Below are positions 53,042 through 62,812 of a DNA stretch of 64,000 nt, one piece after another; position 1 is the stretch's first letter; the number at the start of each line of letters is the position of its first letter. Origin of the DNA: Helicobacteraceae bacterium. Its GTDB lineage: Bacteria > Campylobacterota > Campylobacteria > Campylobacterales > Sulfurimonadaceae. The position numbers were made by a program, and so were the translations under genes. Under the pieces are notes generated by a model that worked only from the letters and a program-made list of their open reading frames with translations, did no database searches and was not told the origin of the DNA. The stretch is from positions 124,001-188,000 of the forward strand of contig WTBY01000005.1 of NCBI GenBank assembly GCA_013138865.1, read 5' to 3'.

Positions 53042-54178
53042 ATGACATTTGAACCATATCCATTTGAAAAATTAACAACTTTGCTAGATGGTATTGAGCC
53101 CAATAGTAAGTATACGCCTATTGCACTGACTATAGGTGAACCACAATTTGAAACGCCAGCTTTTATACAAGATGAGTTGAAAAACTCATCTGCCCTTTTG
53201 AATAAGTACCCTAAAACTGCTGGTGAAGTTTATTTAAAAGAGTCAATGAAAAACTTTTTTGATAAGCGTTTTAATATTGAGCTTAAAAATAGTGAAATAA
53301 TTCCTACTTTTGGAACTAGAGAAGTACTATTTAATTTTCCACAATTCGCTCTTTTTGAAAAAAGTGATCCTGTTATGGCTTTTACTAATCCTTTTTATCA
53401 GATCTATGAAGGAAGTGCGATCGCAAGTCGTGCTAAAATGCACTTTTTAAATCTAAATGAGAGTAATGCTTTTAAACCTGAGTTAAATGAAGAAGTTTTA
53501 AAAGAGTGTGACCTTGTAATTTTAAACTTTCCAAATAATCCAACAGCATCTGTTTTAAGTGTTGAAGAGTTAAGTGTATGGGTTGAAATGGCACTTAAAC
53601 ATGACTTTATACTTCTAAACGATGAGTGTTATAGCGAAATTTATACAGACATTCCACCACCTTCACTTTTAGAAGCTTCTAAAAAAGTAGGAAATGATAA
53701 CTTTAAAAATATGTTAGTTATTAACTCGATCTCTAAGCGTTCATCTGCACCAGGTCTGAGATCAGGTTTTATTGCAGGTGATGAAAATATTTTAAAAGCT
53801 TATATAAAATATAGAACTTATATAGGTTGTGCTTCACCACTACCTCTACAAAAAGCAAGTTCAGTTGCATGGAGCGATGAAGTTCATGTCGAAGCTTCAC
53901 GAAAAGTGTATGCTGAAAATTTTAAAATTGCACAAAAAATACTAGGTTTCGAAATGCCAAAAGCGACTTTTTATATATGGCTAAAAGTAACAGATGCACT
54001 AGAATTTACAAAAAATCTATATAAAGAGTACAATGTAAAAGTATTACCAGGAGAATTTTTGGCAAGAGATAATGAGAGTGGAGAAAACCCAGGTAAAGAC
54101 TATATTCGAATAGCTTTAGTTGAAACTCCAAAAAAAGTTGAAGAAGCACTAATTAGAGTTAAAAAGGCGATGAAATAG
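53042..54178 (+). CDS. dapC: Class I/II aminotransferase, probable succinyldiaminopimelate transaminase
   Basis: This is a 378-residue fold-type I PLP enzyme: IALTIGEPQFETPAFIQDEL, LNFPNNPTASVLS, LNDECYSEIY and the PLP-lysine in NSISKRSSAPGLRSGF. In related genomes this protein is assigned to the lysine/diaminopimelate pathway. Nearby murC fits cell wall precursor supply. The exact substrate cannot be proven from sequence. Confidence 0.75.
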   Translation: MTFEPYPFEKLTTLLDGIEPNSKYTPIALTIGEPQFETPAFIQDELKNSSALLNKYPKTAGEVYLKESMKNFFDKRFNIELKNSEIIPTFGTREVLFNFPQFALFEKSDPVMAFTNPFYQIYEGSAIASRAKMHFLNLNESNAFKPELNEEVLKECDLVILNFPNNPTASVLSVEELSVWVEMALKHDFILLNDECYSEIYTDIPPPSLLEASKKVGNDNFKNMLVINSISKRSSAPGLRSGFIAGDENILKAYIKYRTYIGCASPLPLQKASSVAWSDEVHVEASRKVYAENFKIAQKILGFEMPKATFYIWLKVTDALEFTKNLYKEYNVKVLPGEFLARDNESGENPGKDYIRIALVETPKKVEEALIRVKKAMK

Positions 54179-54631
54179 ATGGAAATTTTAAAACAAAAAA
54201 TACTTATGGCACATGAAAATGGTGATATAGCAACTCTCTTTACTTTAGAAGATGAAGTTGAAGAAAAACTAGATGAAAAGTTACAGTCTGCATATTATAA
54301 AAATATTTTAGACCTGGCTATGGAAAAGTTAACAGATGCTATGGAAAAAGAGCGAAAAATGACTCTTGATAATGTTCAAGATGTAGCTACTATACGGGCT
54401 CTTTATGAGTATGCATTAGAGCACTACAGTGCAGGACAACTAAATGATTCAGTAGCACTTTTTGAAATTTTAGCAGGTCTATGTGAAGATGGAAATTTTT
54501 CTTCTTCTTTACAAATTCATCATAAGTGTGTTGAAGCTAGAATGGACTTTAATGACTTTATTAGTGATGTTGCTGATTTAGAAGCTACTCAAAAAAGTGG
54601 AACTTTTTATATTAGTGAATTTAAGGCATAG
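54179..54631 (+). CDS. Conserved helical protein of unknown function
   Basis: This is a 150-residue acidic, all-helical protein that starts directly after dapC. The middle part (ATIRALYEYALEHYSAGQLN, then DSVALFEILAGLCED) resembles a tetratricopeptide-like pair of helices, so it may bind another protein. No known family was recognised. No signal or membrane segment. It is followed by a small hairpin (54638-54644 and 54651-54657) before murC. Confidence 0.7.
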   Translation: MEILKQKILMAHENGDIATLFTLEDEVEEKLDEKLQSAYYKNILDLAMEKLTDAMEKERKMTLDNVQDVATIRALYEYALEHYSAGQLNDSVALFEILAGLCEDGNFSSSLQIHHKCVEARMDFNDFISDVADLEATQKSGTFYISEFKA

Positions 54632-54673
54632 TTTTTGCTTTGTTCTAACTAACAAAGATAAAGAGGCTATTTA

Positions 54674-55981
54674 ATGAAGTTACATTTTATTGGTATTGGT
54701 GGGATCGGAATTTCTGGTCTTGCAAAGTACATGAACTTTAAAGGGCACTGTGTAAGTGGATCCGACATAGGTAAAAGCCTAATTACGCAGAATTTAGAAA
54801 AACTAGGTATGAGAGTTAGTGTGCCACATGATTCATGTGCTATTAGTGATCAAGAGTTAGTTATACACTCTGCGATCATAAGACCTGATAATCCAGAAAT
54901 TATGGAAGCAAAAAATAGAAAAATAGAAGTACAAGCACGTCGTGAAGCACTTCCTTTTATATTAAAAGATGAAAAAGTTTACTCTGTTGCAGGTGCACAT
55001 GGTAAGAGCACAACTACAGCAATTTTAAGTGCGATCATGGAAGGTAATGCGATCATAGGAGCAGAGGCAAAAGAGTTTGGCTCAAACGTGCGTTATGATG
55101 AAAGTTCAACTACTATGATTTTTGAAGCAGATGAGAGTGATGGAAGTTTTTTAAACTCTAACCCATACTGTGCGATCGTAATTAATGCAGAACCCGAACA
55201 TATGGAGTACTACGACTATAATTATGAACGTTTTTATGACTCTTATAGACAGTTTATTCAGATGGCAAAAATTCGTGTTATTAATGCGGAAGATCCATTT
55301 TTAGAGACTATTGAGGGTGAAGCTATTAGACTTTACCCAAGTAAAGATATAAGAAATATTAAGTATGTTTTAATAGATGAAGAGCCACATACTCGCTTTA
55401 ATTTAAAAGGTTTAGGAGAGTTTGATGTTTGGGGTTTAGGTGCACATATAGCACTTGATGCATCTTTAGCAATTCTTGCAGCTTCTGAGTCTATGGCAGT
55501 TGAAACTATACGCGAAAAACTTTTAAATTTTAAAGGTATTAAAAAACGTTTTGACATAATTAATAAACATAAAAATTCTGTAATGATAGATGACTATGGT
55601 CATCATCCAACGGAGATACGTGCTACTTTGGAGTCAGTTAAAGAGTATGCTAAACTTAAGGGTTATAATAAAATTACAGCAATTTGGCAACCACACAAAT
55701 ACTCTCGTACTATAGATAATTTAGAAGAGTTTATAAACTGTTTTGAAGGAGCTGCTGAATTGGTAATTTTACCAGTTTGGTCTGCAGGAGAATCTAAAAA
55801 AGAGATCAACTTTACAAAAGAGTTTGCACGTTATAACTTAATGATGGCAGACAAAGTAAAGCGTGCGAATAACACTTTAGAAGTAGTTAAAGACTCTAAA
55901 GTTCTTAAAACATTAGATGATGGTTTAATAGTAAGTTTTGGGGCAGGGGATATTACAAAGCAAATGAGGGGTATCAGTTGA
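54674..55981 (+). CDS. murC: UDP-N-acetylmuramate-L-alanine ligase
   Basis: This is a 435-residue Mur ligase. The N-terminal UDP-binding start is LHFIGIGGIGISGLAKYM. The ATP loop is AGAHGKSTTTAIL, followed by FEADESDGSFL and YGHHPTEIRATL. It adds L-alanine to UDP-MurNAc in peptidoglycan synthesis. The next gene starts on its stop codon (TTGA). Confidence 0.95.
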   Translation: MKLHFIGIGGIGISGLAKYMNFKGHCVSGSDIGKSLITQNLEKLGMRVSVPHDSCAISDQELVIHSAIIRPDNPEIMEAKNRKIEVQARREALPFILKDEKVYSVAGAHGKSTTTAILSAIMEGNAIIGAEAKEFGSNVRYDESSTTMIFEADESDGSFLNSNPYCAIVINAEPEHMEYYDYNYERFYDSYRQFIQMAKIRVINAEDPFLETIEGEAIRLYPSKDIRNIKYVLIDEEPHTRFNLKGLGEFDVWGLGAHIALDASLAILAASESMAVETIREKLLNFKGIKKRFDIINKHKNSVMIDDYGHHPTEIRATLESVKEYAKLKGYNKITAIWQPHKYSRTIDNLEEFINCFEGAAELVILPVWSAGESKKEINFTKEFARYNLMMADKVKRANNTLEVVKDSKVLKTLDDGLIVSFGAGDITKQMRGIS

Positions 55982-56307
55982 GTTATATTTTGGGAGTTGC
56001 TGTATTAGTTATATTTTTTGTAGTATTGCACTATTTTACAGAGTTTGAAAAAGAAGAAAAGATTAAAATAACTGTTGCTTTGGCAGTTATTATAGGTTCA
56101 GGTATAGCTTATAACAGTTATACATACGCTCAAAGAGCACATATTACTAAAGTAGAACTACAATACGCACAAAACAGAACATTTGAATGTTCTGGAGTAG
56201 AGATAAATAATAAAACTTTTTCATATAGTGTTGGAACACAAGTTTTTATAGGCAAAAAAAATACACCAAACTTTGAGAGAATGATTCCCATCTCAGAGTG
56301 CAAATAA
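55978..56307 (+). CDS. Small two-pass membrane protein, unknown
   Basis: This is a 109-residue protein with two membrane segments (about 3-20 and 32-48), then a C-terminal domain of about 60 residues ending in CSGVEINNKTFSYSVGTQVF and ISECK. The two cysteines could pair in the periplasm. It overlaps murC by 4 bases. No family was recognised. Confidence 0.65.
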   Translation: MSYILGVAVLVIFFVVLHYFTEFEKEEKIKITVALAVIIGSGIAYNSYTYAQRAHITKVELQYAQNRTFECSGVEINNKTFSYSVGTQVFIGKKNTPNFERMIPISECK

Positions 56308-56320
56308 AATAAGGTAAAAA

Positions 56321-56833
56321 ATGAAATTACTACTTTCTATACTATTACTATTCTCGTTATCTTTCTCAGATGATATTTATGAAGCTGATGTAACAGCAGA
56401 AGAAGCATACGAAATGCAAAAAAAAGGTGAAGCTATTATAGTTGATGTTAGAACACCTATTGAGTTTATTTACATAGGGCACGGTGAAGGTTTTATAAAT
56501 ATTCCTTCATTTGAGTGGTCTTATATACCGAAGAAATTAAGTACTCGAATAAAAAGTGCTCAATTTGAAATTAAAAACTCTAAAGTAAAAGATCATAAAA
56601 GTATTATGAAACTTTATAAAGAGAAAGAAAAAATGAATAAGAAATTTATTCCTGAAGTTATGGAAGCCATGAAAGCTAATAATGTAACAAAAGTTATTTT
56701 AGTATGTAGAAGTGGTCCAAGATCAAAAGCAAGTGCTAATATGCTAGCTTCTAACGGTATAGAAGCATATAACTTAGAAGATGGTTATATATTTGGCTGG
56801 AAAGAGACAGAGCTTCCGCAAGGTGGAGAGTAG
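56321..56833 (+). CDS. Periplasmic rhodanese-domain protein
   Basis: This is a 170-residue protein with a signal peptide (MKLLLSILLLFSLSFSDD). The rhodanese domain has AIIVDVRTPIEFIYIGH and the active-site loop VCRSGPRSKASANML with the catalytic Cys. It would handle sulfane sulfur in the periplasm, which fits a sulfur-oxidising lifestyle (inference). It stands alone without other sulfur genes. Confidence 0.85.
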   Translation: MKLLLSILLLFSLSFSDDIYEADVTAEEAYEMQKKGEAIIVDVRTPIEFIYIGHGEGFINIPSFEWSYIPKKLSTRIKSAQFEIKNSKVKDHKSIMKLYKEKEKMNKKFIPEVMEAMKANNVTKVILVCRSGPRSKASANMLASNGIEAYNLEDGYIFGWKETELPQGGE

Positions 56834-56897
56834 GTCGTAATTTAAATCACATTATTTCTCATACTTGTAGCTTAAATATTACAATAGTATAAAAACA

Positions 56898-56928
56898 TAG
56901 TATATATTATTTTATATTTGATATACTA
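56898..56928. promoter_or_regulatory. Inverted repeat upstream of the GAF-SpoIIE gene
   Basis: TAGTATAT (56898-56905) and ATATACTA (56921-56928) form a perfect 8-base inverted repeat with a 15-base spacer in a very AT-rich gap. It may be an operator or terminator; low-complexity sequence makes chance more likely than usual. Confidence 0.3.
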
Positions 56929-56957
56929 TATCACTATCTTATACGTAAAGGTGTGAT

Positions 56958-59018
56958 GTGATTAATTTAGAATCTTTTTTTGTAACAAAAGAGTTTATCT
57001 CTTCGAATGGCACCTCTATTGACTCTTTTGAAAACAGTGTACTAGAGATAGAACATATTTTCATGACACATTTAAACTATAAATTTATTCCAGACCTTAT
57101 TACCCTTGTTGCTACATACTACTCCAAAAGTGAAGTTTCATTAAATTTATATGCAACTTCACAAGTTATTTCAATGATAAAAACAAATATTTTTAATGAT
57201 AAGATTGCACCTGATTATTCTCAAATAGAACTCTCAAACTCATCAAATCAAACGGTCGTATTTCATGAACTAGAGTATGAATGTTCAGTTGAAGTAGAAG
57301 ACGTAGAAGTAATGGCGGTTAGAAACCATCTTGTTAAAGGTGGTTGTGAGTATGAATTAAATAGTCATGGAAATAAATATGACTATAATATCGCTTTTTT
57401 TAACGGTACCAAATATGTTACTATTGATAATTTAGAAGTAACCAACAAAGAAGTGAATTCTACACCATCGATAAGTGTAGAGATTCAAAATACCCTTCTT
57501 GAAGTAGAGATAGACAATGTTAATAAACTTGTTAAAAAACAGGCTAATCATATTGAAAGACTAAGTGAAATTGGTATTGCCTTATCTTCTGAGAGGGACT
57601 TAGATAAACTTTTGGGAAGAATTTTAGAACAAGCTAAAATATTTACTTCATCAGATGCAGGAACACTATATTTAATGAGTGAAGATAAAAAAACATTACA
57701 GTTTAAAGTTGTTGAAACAGATTCATTAAATATAAAAATGGGTGGTTCAAACGCTGAAATAACTTGGCCTCCATTACAATTATACAAAGAAGATGGTAAA
57801 CCAAATCGTGAAATGGTAGCAGCACTTTGTGCTATAGATAATGTCATAATTAATATAGCTGACGTATACACAGAGAGTGGTTTTAATTTTGCTGGAACTA
57901 AGGCTTTTGATGAAAGTACTGGATATAGATCAATGTCTATGTTAGTACTTCCTTTAAAAGATAATGAGGGTAAAGTTATAGGTGTTTGTCAACTAATTAA
58001 TAAAAAAGATAAAGATGATGAAACTATACACTATGAAAAGCAAGAAGAAACAGCAATACAACCACTTGCTTCTCAAGCCTCTATCGCTATTAACAATGTT
58101 AAACTTGTAGACTCTTTAGAAGACTTATTAGCTTCACTAGAGCAAAAAGTCGTAGAGAGAACAGTTGATTTACAAGAGGCGAATAAAGAGGTAGCTGAAG
58201 CACATGAGCATATTAGAGATTCTATAGAATATGCTTCACTTATTCAAGGTGCTCTTATACCTGACCATATAACTTTTGGAAATTATTTCAAAGACTATTT
58301 TGTTTTTTGGCATCCAAAAGATACCGTAGGTGGAGATATATATCTTTTTAATGAACTTAGACATGAAGATGAGTGTTTACTATTTTTTATAGACTGTACA
58401 GGACATGGTGTACCAGGAGCTTTTGTAACTATGATCGTAAAAGCTGTTGAGCGAGAGATCATTTTAAAAATAACTGATGACCCTGATATGGATGTAAGTC
58501 CAGCTTGGATCATGGGTTATTTTAATAGAACAATGAAAGAACTACTTCGTCAAACAAGTAAAGAGAGTGTCTCCAATGCTGGTTGGGATGGTGGTATAAT
58601 TTACTACAATAAAAAAGATCAAATACTAAAATTTGCAGGAGCTGAAACACCACTATTTTACATGGATCTTGATGGTGAATTAAAAACTGTAAAAGGTAAT
58701 CGCTACTCTGTTGGATACAAAAAATGTGAAATGGACTATAAATATAAAGAGACAATATTAGAAGTCAAAGATGGCATGAAATTTTACTGTACTACAGATG
58801 GTTATTTAGATCAAAATGGTGGAGAAAAAGACTTTCCATTTGGAAAAAAAAGATTTACTAATATTATAAAAGAGTATCATAAAGATGCTATGGCAGATCA
58901 ACAAGAAGTGCTTTTATATAAGATGGCTGAATATGAAGAGATGATAGAAAACAATGATCGTAATGATGACATGACTGTAATTGGCTTTGAAATAGGTAGC
59001 CCTAGAAATTTAATTTAA
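56958..59018 (+). CDS. GAF-domain PP2C/SpoIIE-type phosphatase
   Basis: This is a 686-residue cytoplasmic protein. The first 200 residues are unassigned. A GAF domain follows (about 210-385; SSDAGTLYLMSEDKKTLQFK, MLVLPLKDNEGKVIGVCQLI), then a coiled linker, then a SpoIIE phosphatase (about 440-680; VGGDIYLF, DCTGHGVPGAFVTMIV, NDDMTVIGFEI). Such proteins dephosphorylate anti-sigma antagonists in partner-switching pathways. No partner is encoded nearby. Start is GTG 56958 after AAAGGTG. Confidence 0.85.
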   Translation: MINLESFFVTKEFISSNGTSIDSFENSVLEIEHIFMTHLNYKFIPDLITLVATYYSKSEVSLNLYATSQVISMIKTNIFNDKIAPDYSQIELSNSSNQTVVFHELEYECSVEVEDVEVMAVRNHLVKGGCEYELNSHGNKYDYNIAFFNGTKYVTIDNLEVTNKEVNSTPSISVEIQNTLLEVEIDNVNKLVKKQANHIERLSEIGIALSSERDLDKLLGRILEQAKIFTSSDAGTLYLMSEDKKTLQFKVVETDSLNIKMGGSNAEITWPPLQLYKEDGKPNREMVAALCAIDNVIINIADVYTESGFNFAGTKAFDESTGYRSMSMLVLPLKDNEGKVIGVCQLINKKDKDDETIHYEKQEETAIQPLASQASIAINNVKLVDSLEDLLASLEQKVVERTVDLQEANKEVAEAHEHIRDSIEYASLIQGALIPDHITFGNYFKDYFVFWHPKDTVGGDIYLFNELRHEDECLLFFIDCTGHGVPGAFVTMIVKAVEREIILKITDDPDMDVSPAWIMGYFNRTMKELLRQTSKESVSNAGWDGGIIYYNKKDQILKFAGAETPLFYMDLDGELKTVKGNRYSVGYKKCEMDYKYKETILEVKDGMKFYCTTDGYLDQNGGEKDFPFGKKRFTNIIKEYHKDAMADQQEVLLYKMAEYEEMIENNDRNDDMTVIGFEIGSPRNLI

Positions 59019-59024
59019 TACTAA

Positions 59025-60113
59025 ATGTACAGTAGTGAAATTAAAGCTTTAAAAAAATCTGAACGTTTTAGAGAGCGCATAATTTATGAAGATACTGTTA
59101 TTGACCTTGCCTCTAATGATTATTTAGGTTTATCTCACAACAAAGATATACTTGAAGAGACTACAAAAGAGCTACTAGAGTTAGACTCTCATGCACCAAA
59201 AGCCTCAATGTTAGTTAATGGCTACCATAAAATACACCAAAATTTTGAGAGAGCTTTATGTGAAATTAATGACTTTGAAGATGGAGTAGTTTTAGGTAGC
59301 GGTTTTAGTGCCAACATCGCTATGATCGAATCACTACTTAGGCGTGGTGACGAACTCTTTATAGATGAGAAATATCATGCTTCAGGCATATTAGCAACAA
59401 AACTAATAGATGCAAAAATAACATTTTTTTCTCATAATAGTGCAGGTGAGTTGGAACAACTTTTAAAAATTTCGCAAGCAAAGAGAAAAGTAGTAGCAGT
59501 TGAAGGCATCTACTCCATGGATGCAGATCTTTTAAACCCTAAAATAGTAGAAATTGCAAATGCATTTAATGCGTTGCTTATAGTTGATGAAGCTCACAGT
59601 AGTGGGGTAGTAGGTAAAAATTTAATGGGTGTTTTTGATCTTTATAATATAAAAATAAAACCCAACCATATCAAAATGGGAACTTTAGGAAAGGCTTATG
59701 GAAGTTTTGGAGGCTATATACTAGCTTCTAAGCATATTATAGAGTACCTTGTAAATAGAGCTAAACCTATAATTTATGCAACAGCACCTTCACTTTTTGA
59801 CACGCTATTAGCACATAAGTCACTAGAGTTTATTTTAAAGAACAGAGATGAATTAAAAGAGGAGATCACTAAACGCCAAAATATAGTAAAAGATATTTTT
59901 GACCTTAAAATAGATGGACTTATTTTACCGATAGTTATTGAAAATAACAGTAAAGTAATGAGTATAAAAGAGAAACTTTTAGAAAAAAATATTTTAATAG
60001 GTGCGATCAGACAACCTACCGTAACTAAGCCTATTGTACGTCTTATCGCTAGACTTGGAATAGAAGAGAGCCTGTTTATTAACTCTTTAAGAAGTGTAAA
60101 ATGTTTAATGTAG
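59025..60113 (+). CDS. bioF: BioF/KBL-like alpha-oxoamine synthase
   Basis: This is a 362-residue PLP enzyme: LASNDYLGLSHNK, GSGFSANIAMIESLLRRGDE, VEGIYSMDADLL, IVDEAHSSGVVG and the PLP-lysine in MGTLGKAYGSFGG. It likely condenses pimeloyl-ACP or -CoA with alanine for biotin synthesis. No other bio gene is in the window, so 2-amino-3-ketobutyrate ligase remains possible. It overlaps the ABC ATPase by 13 bases. Confidence 0.8.
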   Translation: MYSSEIKALKKSERFRERIIYEDTVIDLASNDYLGLSHNKDILEETTKELLELDSHAPKASMLVNGYHKIHQNFERALCEINDFEDGVVLGSGFSANIAMIESLLRRGDELFIDEKYHASGILATKLIDAKITFFSHNSAGELEQLLKISQAKRKVVAVEGIYSMDADLLNPKIVEIANAFNALLIVDEAHSSGVVGKNLMGVFDLYNIKIKPNHIKMGTLGKAYGSFGGYILASKHIIEYLVNRAKPIIYATAPSLFDTLLAHKSLEFILKNRDELKEEITKRQNIVKDIFDLKIDGLILPIVIENNSKVMSIKEKLLEKNILIGAIRQPTVTKPIVRLIARLGIEESLFINSLRSVKCLM

Positions 60114-60793
60114 ATAGACTCAAAATATCTACCAAAGATAAAAAATTAGTAGATATTAACTTTAGTGTTAAAAAATCTCTTGCCCTTGTTGGTCAAAGTG
60201 GAAGTGGAAAAAGTTTAACACTAAAAGCTCTTTTAAATCTTTTAGAGAGTTCCTTAAGTGTTGAGTTAAATATTCAAAGTGACTTTGAACTTATACGAGG
60301 AAAAAGTCTCTCTTTTGTACCACAAAACCCTTTTACAGCTTTATCTCCTCTAACTAAAATAAAAAAACAATTTTTTGTTAAAGAGAGTAGAGTAGAAGAG
60401 TTAATGAGAGCAGTTGAGTTAGATATAGCTCTACTTGAGAGGTTTCCATTAGAGCTCTCAGGTGGACAACTACAACGTGTTGTAATTGCGATCGCACTTA
60501 GTAATACCCCTGAATTACTACTTCTTGATGAACCTACAACAGCTTTAGATGCACCTCTACGAGAGATGATTGTAAAACTATTAAAATCTCTTCAAGAGCA
60601 GATGAAATTTAAAATTATTTTTGTAACACATGATATGAGTAGTGCTTCTGCTTTATGTGATGAGATTTGTGTTATACAAAATGGAGAAGTTAAAGAGTAT
60701 GGCGAGATGAGAGATGTTATAATGTCACCCAAAAGTGAATATACAGCAGAGCTTATTAGTGCTAGTTTTGCAAATAGGGAGTTTAGAGAGTGA
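60101..60793 (+). CDS. ABC transporter ATPase (peptide/nickel DppD/DppF type)
   Basis: This is a 230-residue ATPase with Walker A VGQSGSGKS, FVPQNPFTALSPL (Q-loop), signature LSGGQLQRVVIAIALS and Walker B LLLLDEPTTALD. The sequence style is that of oligopeptide or nickel importers, but no permease or binding protein lies in the window. It is shorter than typical DppD and contains one GCGATCGC. It overlaps bioF and the PBP gene. Confidence 0.78.
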   Translation: MFNVDRLKISTKDKKLVDINFSVKKSLALVGQSGSGKSLTLKALLNLLESSLSVELNIQSDFELIRGKSLSFVPQNPFTALSPLTKIKKQFFVKESRVEELMRAVELDIALLERFPLELSGGQLQRVVIAIALSNTPELLLLDEPTTALDAPLREMIVKLLKSLQEQMKFKIIFVTHDMSSASALCDEICVIQNGEVKEYGEMRDVIMSPKSEYTAELISASFANREFRE

Positions 60794-62751
60794 AAAAGTT
60801 TTTTTTAACTTTAGTTATTATTGTTTTTCTTTTCCCGTTTGGAGTAGTTGCATATTTTTTAACTCAGTTTGAATATGATACAAAAAAGCTTATAGATTAT
60901 AAACCTCGTCTTAGTACACAAATCTTCGATCGTAATGGTAAAAAAATAGCAAATCTTTTTGAAAAAGAGCACCGTTATTATGCTACTTTTGATGAAATTC
61001 CTGCACGTCTTATAGAAGCACTGCTTGCGATCGAAGATACTGTATTCTTTGAGCATCCTGGTATAAATGTAGATGCGATCACAAGAGCTATTATTAAAGA
61101 TATAAAAGCGGGTAAGTTAGTTGAAGGTGCGAGTACGATCACACAACAGTTGGTTAAAAATACTTTACTTACACGTGAAAAAAAATTCTCTAGAAAAATT
61201 AAAGAGCTTATATATGCACTTAAAATAGAGCGTGAACTTACAAAAGAAGAGATCTTAGAACGTTACTTGAATGAGATCTATTTGGGACATGGTTATTATG
61301 GTGTTAAAACTGCTGCAGATGGATATTTTCATAAAAAACTAAAAGATCTCTCTATTAAAGAGATGGCAATTTTAGTAGGTCTACCAAAAGCACCTAGTTT
61401 TTATGCTCCAACAAAAAATTATGAACTATCTTTAGGACGTGCAAATAGAGTTATTAAACGTATGTTTACACTCGGTTGGATCAGTGAAAAAACATATAAA
61501 AATGCACTAGCTGAAAAACCTATAGTTTATGATGATACATTAACTCAAAATAGAGCACCATTTATTGTAGATGAACTACTTCGTCAAATTCCAAAAGATA
61601 TATTAAAAGATCTAAAAACTGGTGGTTACAAGATAGATACCACTATTGACATATCACTTCAAAGATCAGGTAAAAAAGCACTTATTGTAGCTTATAATGA
61701 AGCCATAAAAAGAGCTAATAAGGCTTATGAAAAAGGTGAAGATGCTAATGACACTAATATGAGTCAACTTAATGGTGCTTTAGTCTCAATAGACTCTAAA
61801 ACTGGAGAAATATTAGCTCTAGTTGGTGGAATTGATTATAAAGAAAGTTCTTACAATAGAGCAACTATGGGAAAACGCCAACCTGGATCAGCATTTAAAC
61901 CATTTTTATACCAAATTGCACTAGACCTTGGTTATTCGCCTGCAACAAAACTTGTAGATATTGCTAAAACATACTCTTATAAAAAAGATGGTGAGAAGAT
62001 GATGTGGCAACCTAAAAATTATGAAAAAGATTATAAAGGTCTAATCACTTTACGTCAAGCTCTTGTACACTCTCGAAACTTAGCAACAATAAACTTAGTA
62101 ACTGATATAGGTCTAAATACAATGATCAAAGAGCTAAGTAAATATGGTATAAAAGATCTTCCACATAACCTTTCATTATCTCTTGGAAGCATCTCTCTCT
62201 CGCCTTTAAAATTAGCAGAATATTACAGCTCATTTGCTAACAATGGTATGCAGTCAGAACTATATATGATCAAAGAGATCTCAAAGGGTGATACTTTGGT
62301 ATTTGTAAGAGAACCAAAGCAAAAGTATATAACTTCAGTTTCACAAAACTTTTTACTTACCTCAATTTTACATGATGTAGTTGAGCATGGAACAGGACGT
62401 AGAGTTAGAGTCAAGGGGATCGATATAGCAGGAAAAACTGGTACTACAAATAAGTCTGTTGATGCTTGGTTTGCAGGTTATTCACCTACTATTACAACTA
62501 TTGTTTGGTTTGGTAATGACGATAACACTCCAATGAGAAAAAAAGAGACAGGTGGACGTGTAGCAGGACCAGCTTTTAAATCATATTATAGTGACCTTAT
62601 TCACCTATATCCAGAAGTTCAACGCAGGTTTAAAGTACCAGAAAATATTATTAAAATAACTGTAGATACAAAAGTTGAATATGCAACAGATATCTCTAAA
62701 CCACCACTTGAAACAAGTGAAAGAGATGAAAAAGAAGAACTTCTTTTTTAA
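60790..62751 (+). CDS. mrcA: Class A penicillin-binding protein (PBP1A type)
   Basis: This is a 653-residue protein with one N-terminal membrane anchor (about 4-24). The glycosyltransferase GT51 domain includes LLAIEDTVFFEHPGINVDAI and EGASTITQQLVKN. The transpeptidase has the SxxK in PGSAFKPFLYQ, an SRN motif, and KTGTTNKSVDAWFAGYSP. It polymerises and cross-links peptidoglycan. Start is GTG 60790, overlapping the ABC gene by 4 bases. Confidence 0.93.
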   Translation: MKKFFLTLVIIVFLFPFGVVAYFLTQFEYDTKKLIDYKPRLSTQIFDRNGKKIANLFEKEHRYYATFDEIPARLIEALLAIEDTVFFEHPGINVDAITRAIIKDIKAGKLVEGASTITQQLVKNTLLTREKKFSRKIKELIYALKIERELTKEEILERYLNEIYLGHGYYGVKTAADGYFHKKLKDLSIKEMAILVGLPKAPSFYAPTKNYELSLGRANRVIKRMFTLGWISEKTYKNALAEKPIVYDDTLTQNRAPFIVDELLRQIPKDILKDLKTGGYKIDTTIDISLQRSGKKALIVAYNEAIKRANKAYEKGEDANDTNMSQLNGALVSIDSKTGEILALVGGIDYKESSYNRATMGKRQPGSAFKPFLYQIALDLGYSPATKLVDIAKTYSYKKDGEKMMWQPKNYEKDYKGLITLRQALVHSRNLATINLVTDIGLNTMIKELSKYGIKDLPHNLSLSLGSISLSPLKLAEYYSSFANNGMQSELYMIKEISKGDTLVFVREPKQKYITSVSQNFLLTSILHDVVEHGTGRRVRVKGIDIAGKTGTTNKSVDAWFAGYSPTITTIVWFGNDDNTPMRKKETGGRVAGPAFKSYYSDLIHLYPEVQRRFKVPENIIKITVDTKVEYATDISKPPLETSERDEKEELLF

Positions 62752-62753
62752 AC

Positions 62754-62783
62754 TTGACATATAGTTAAAACACTTGCTATTAT
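62754..62783 (+). promoter_or_regulatory. Promoter of the 62813 gene
   Basis: TTGACA (62754-62759) and TATTAT (62778-62783) have 18-base spacing, just after the PBP stop. A downstream TATACT (62781-62786) is an alternative -10. Confidence 0.5.
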
Positions 62784-62812
62784 ACTAACTTATTTTAATT
62801 ATAAGGTTATTA

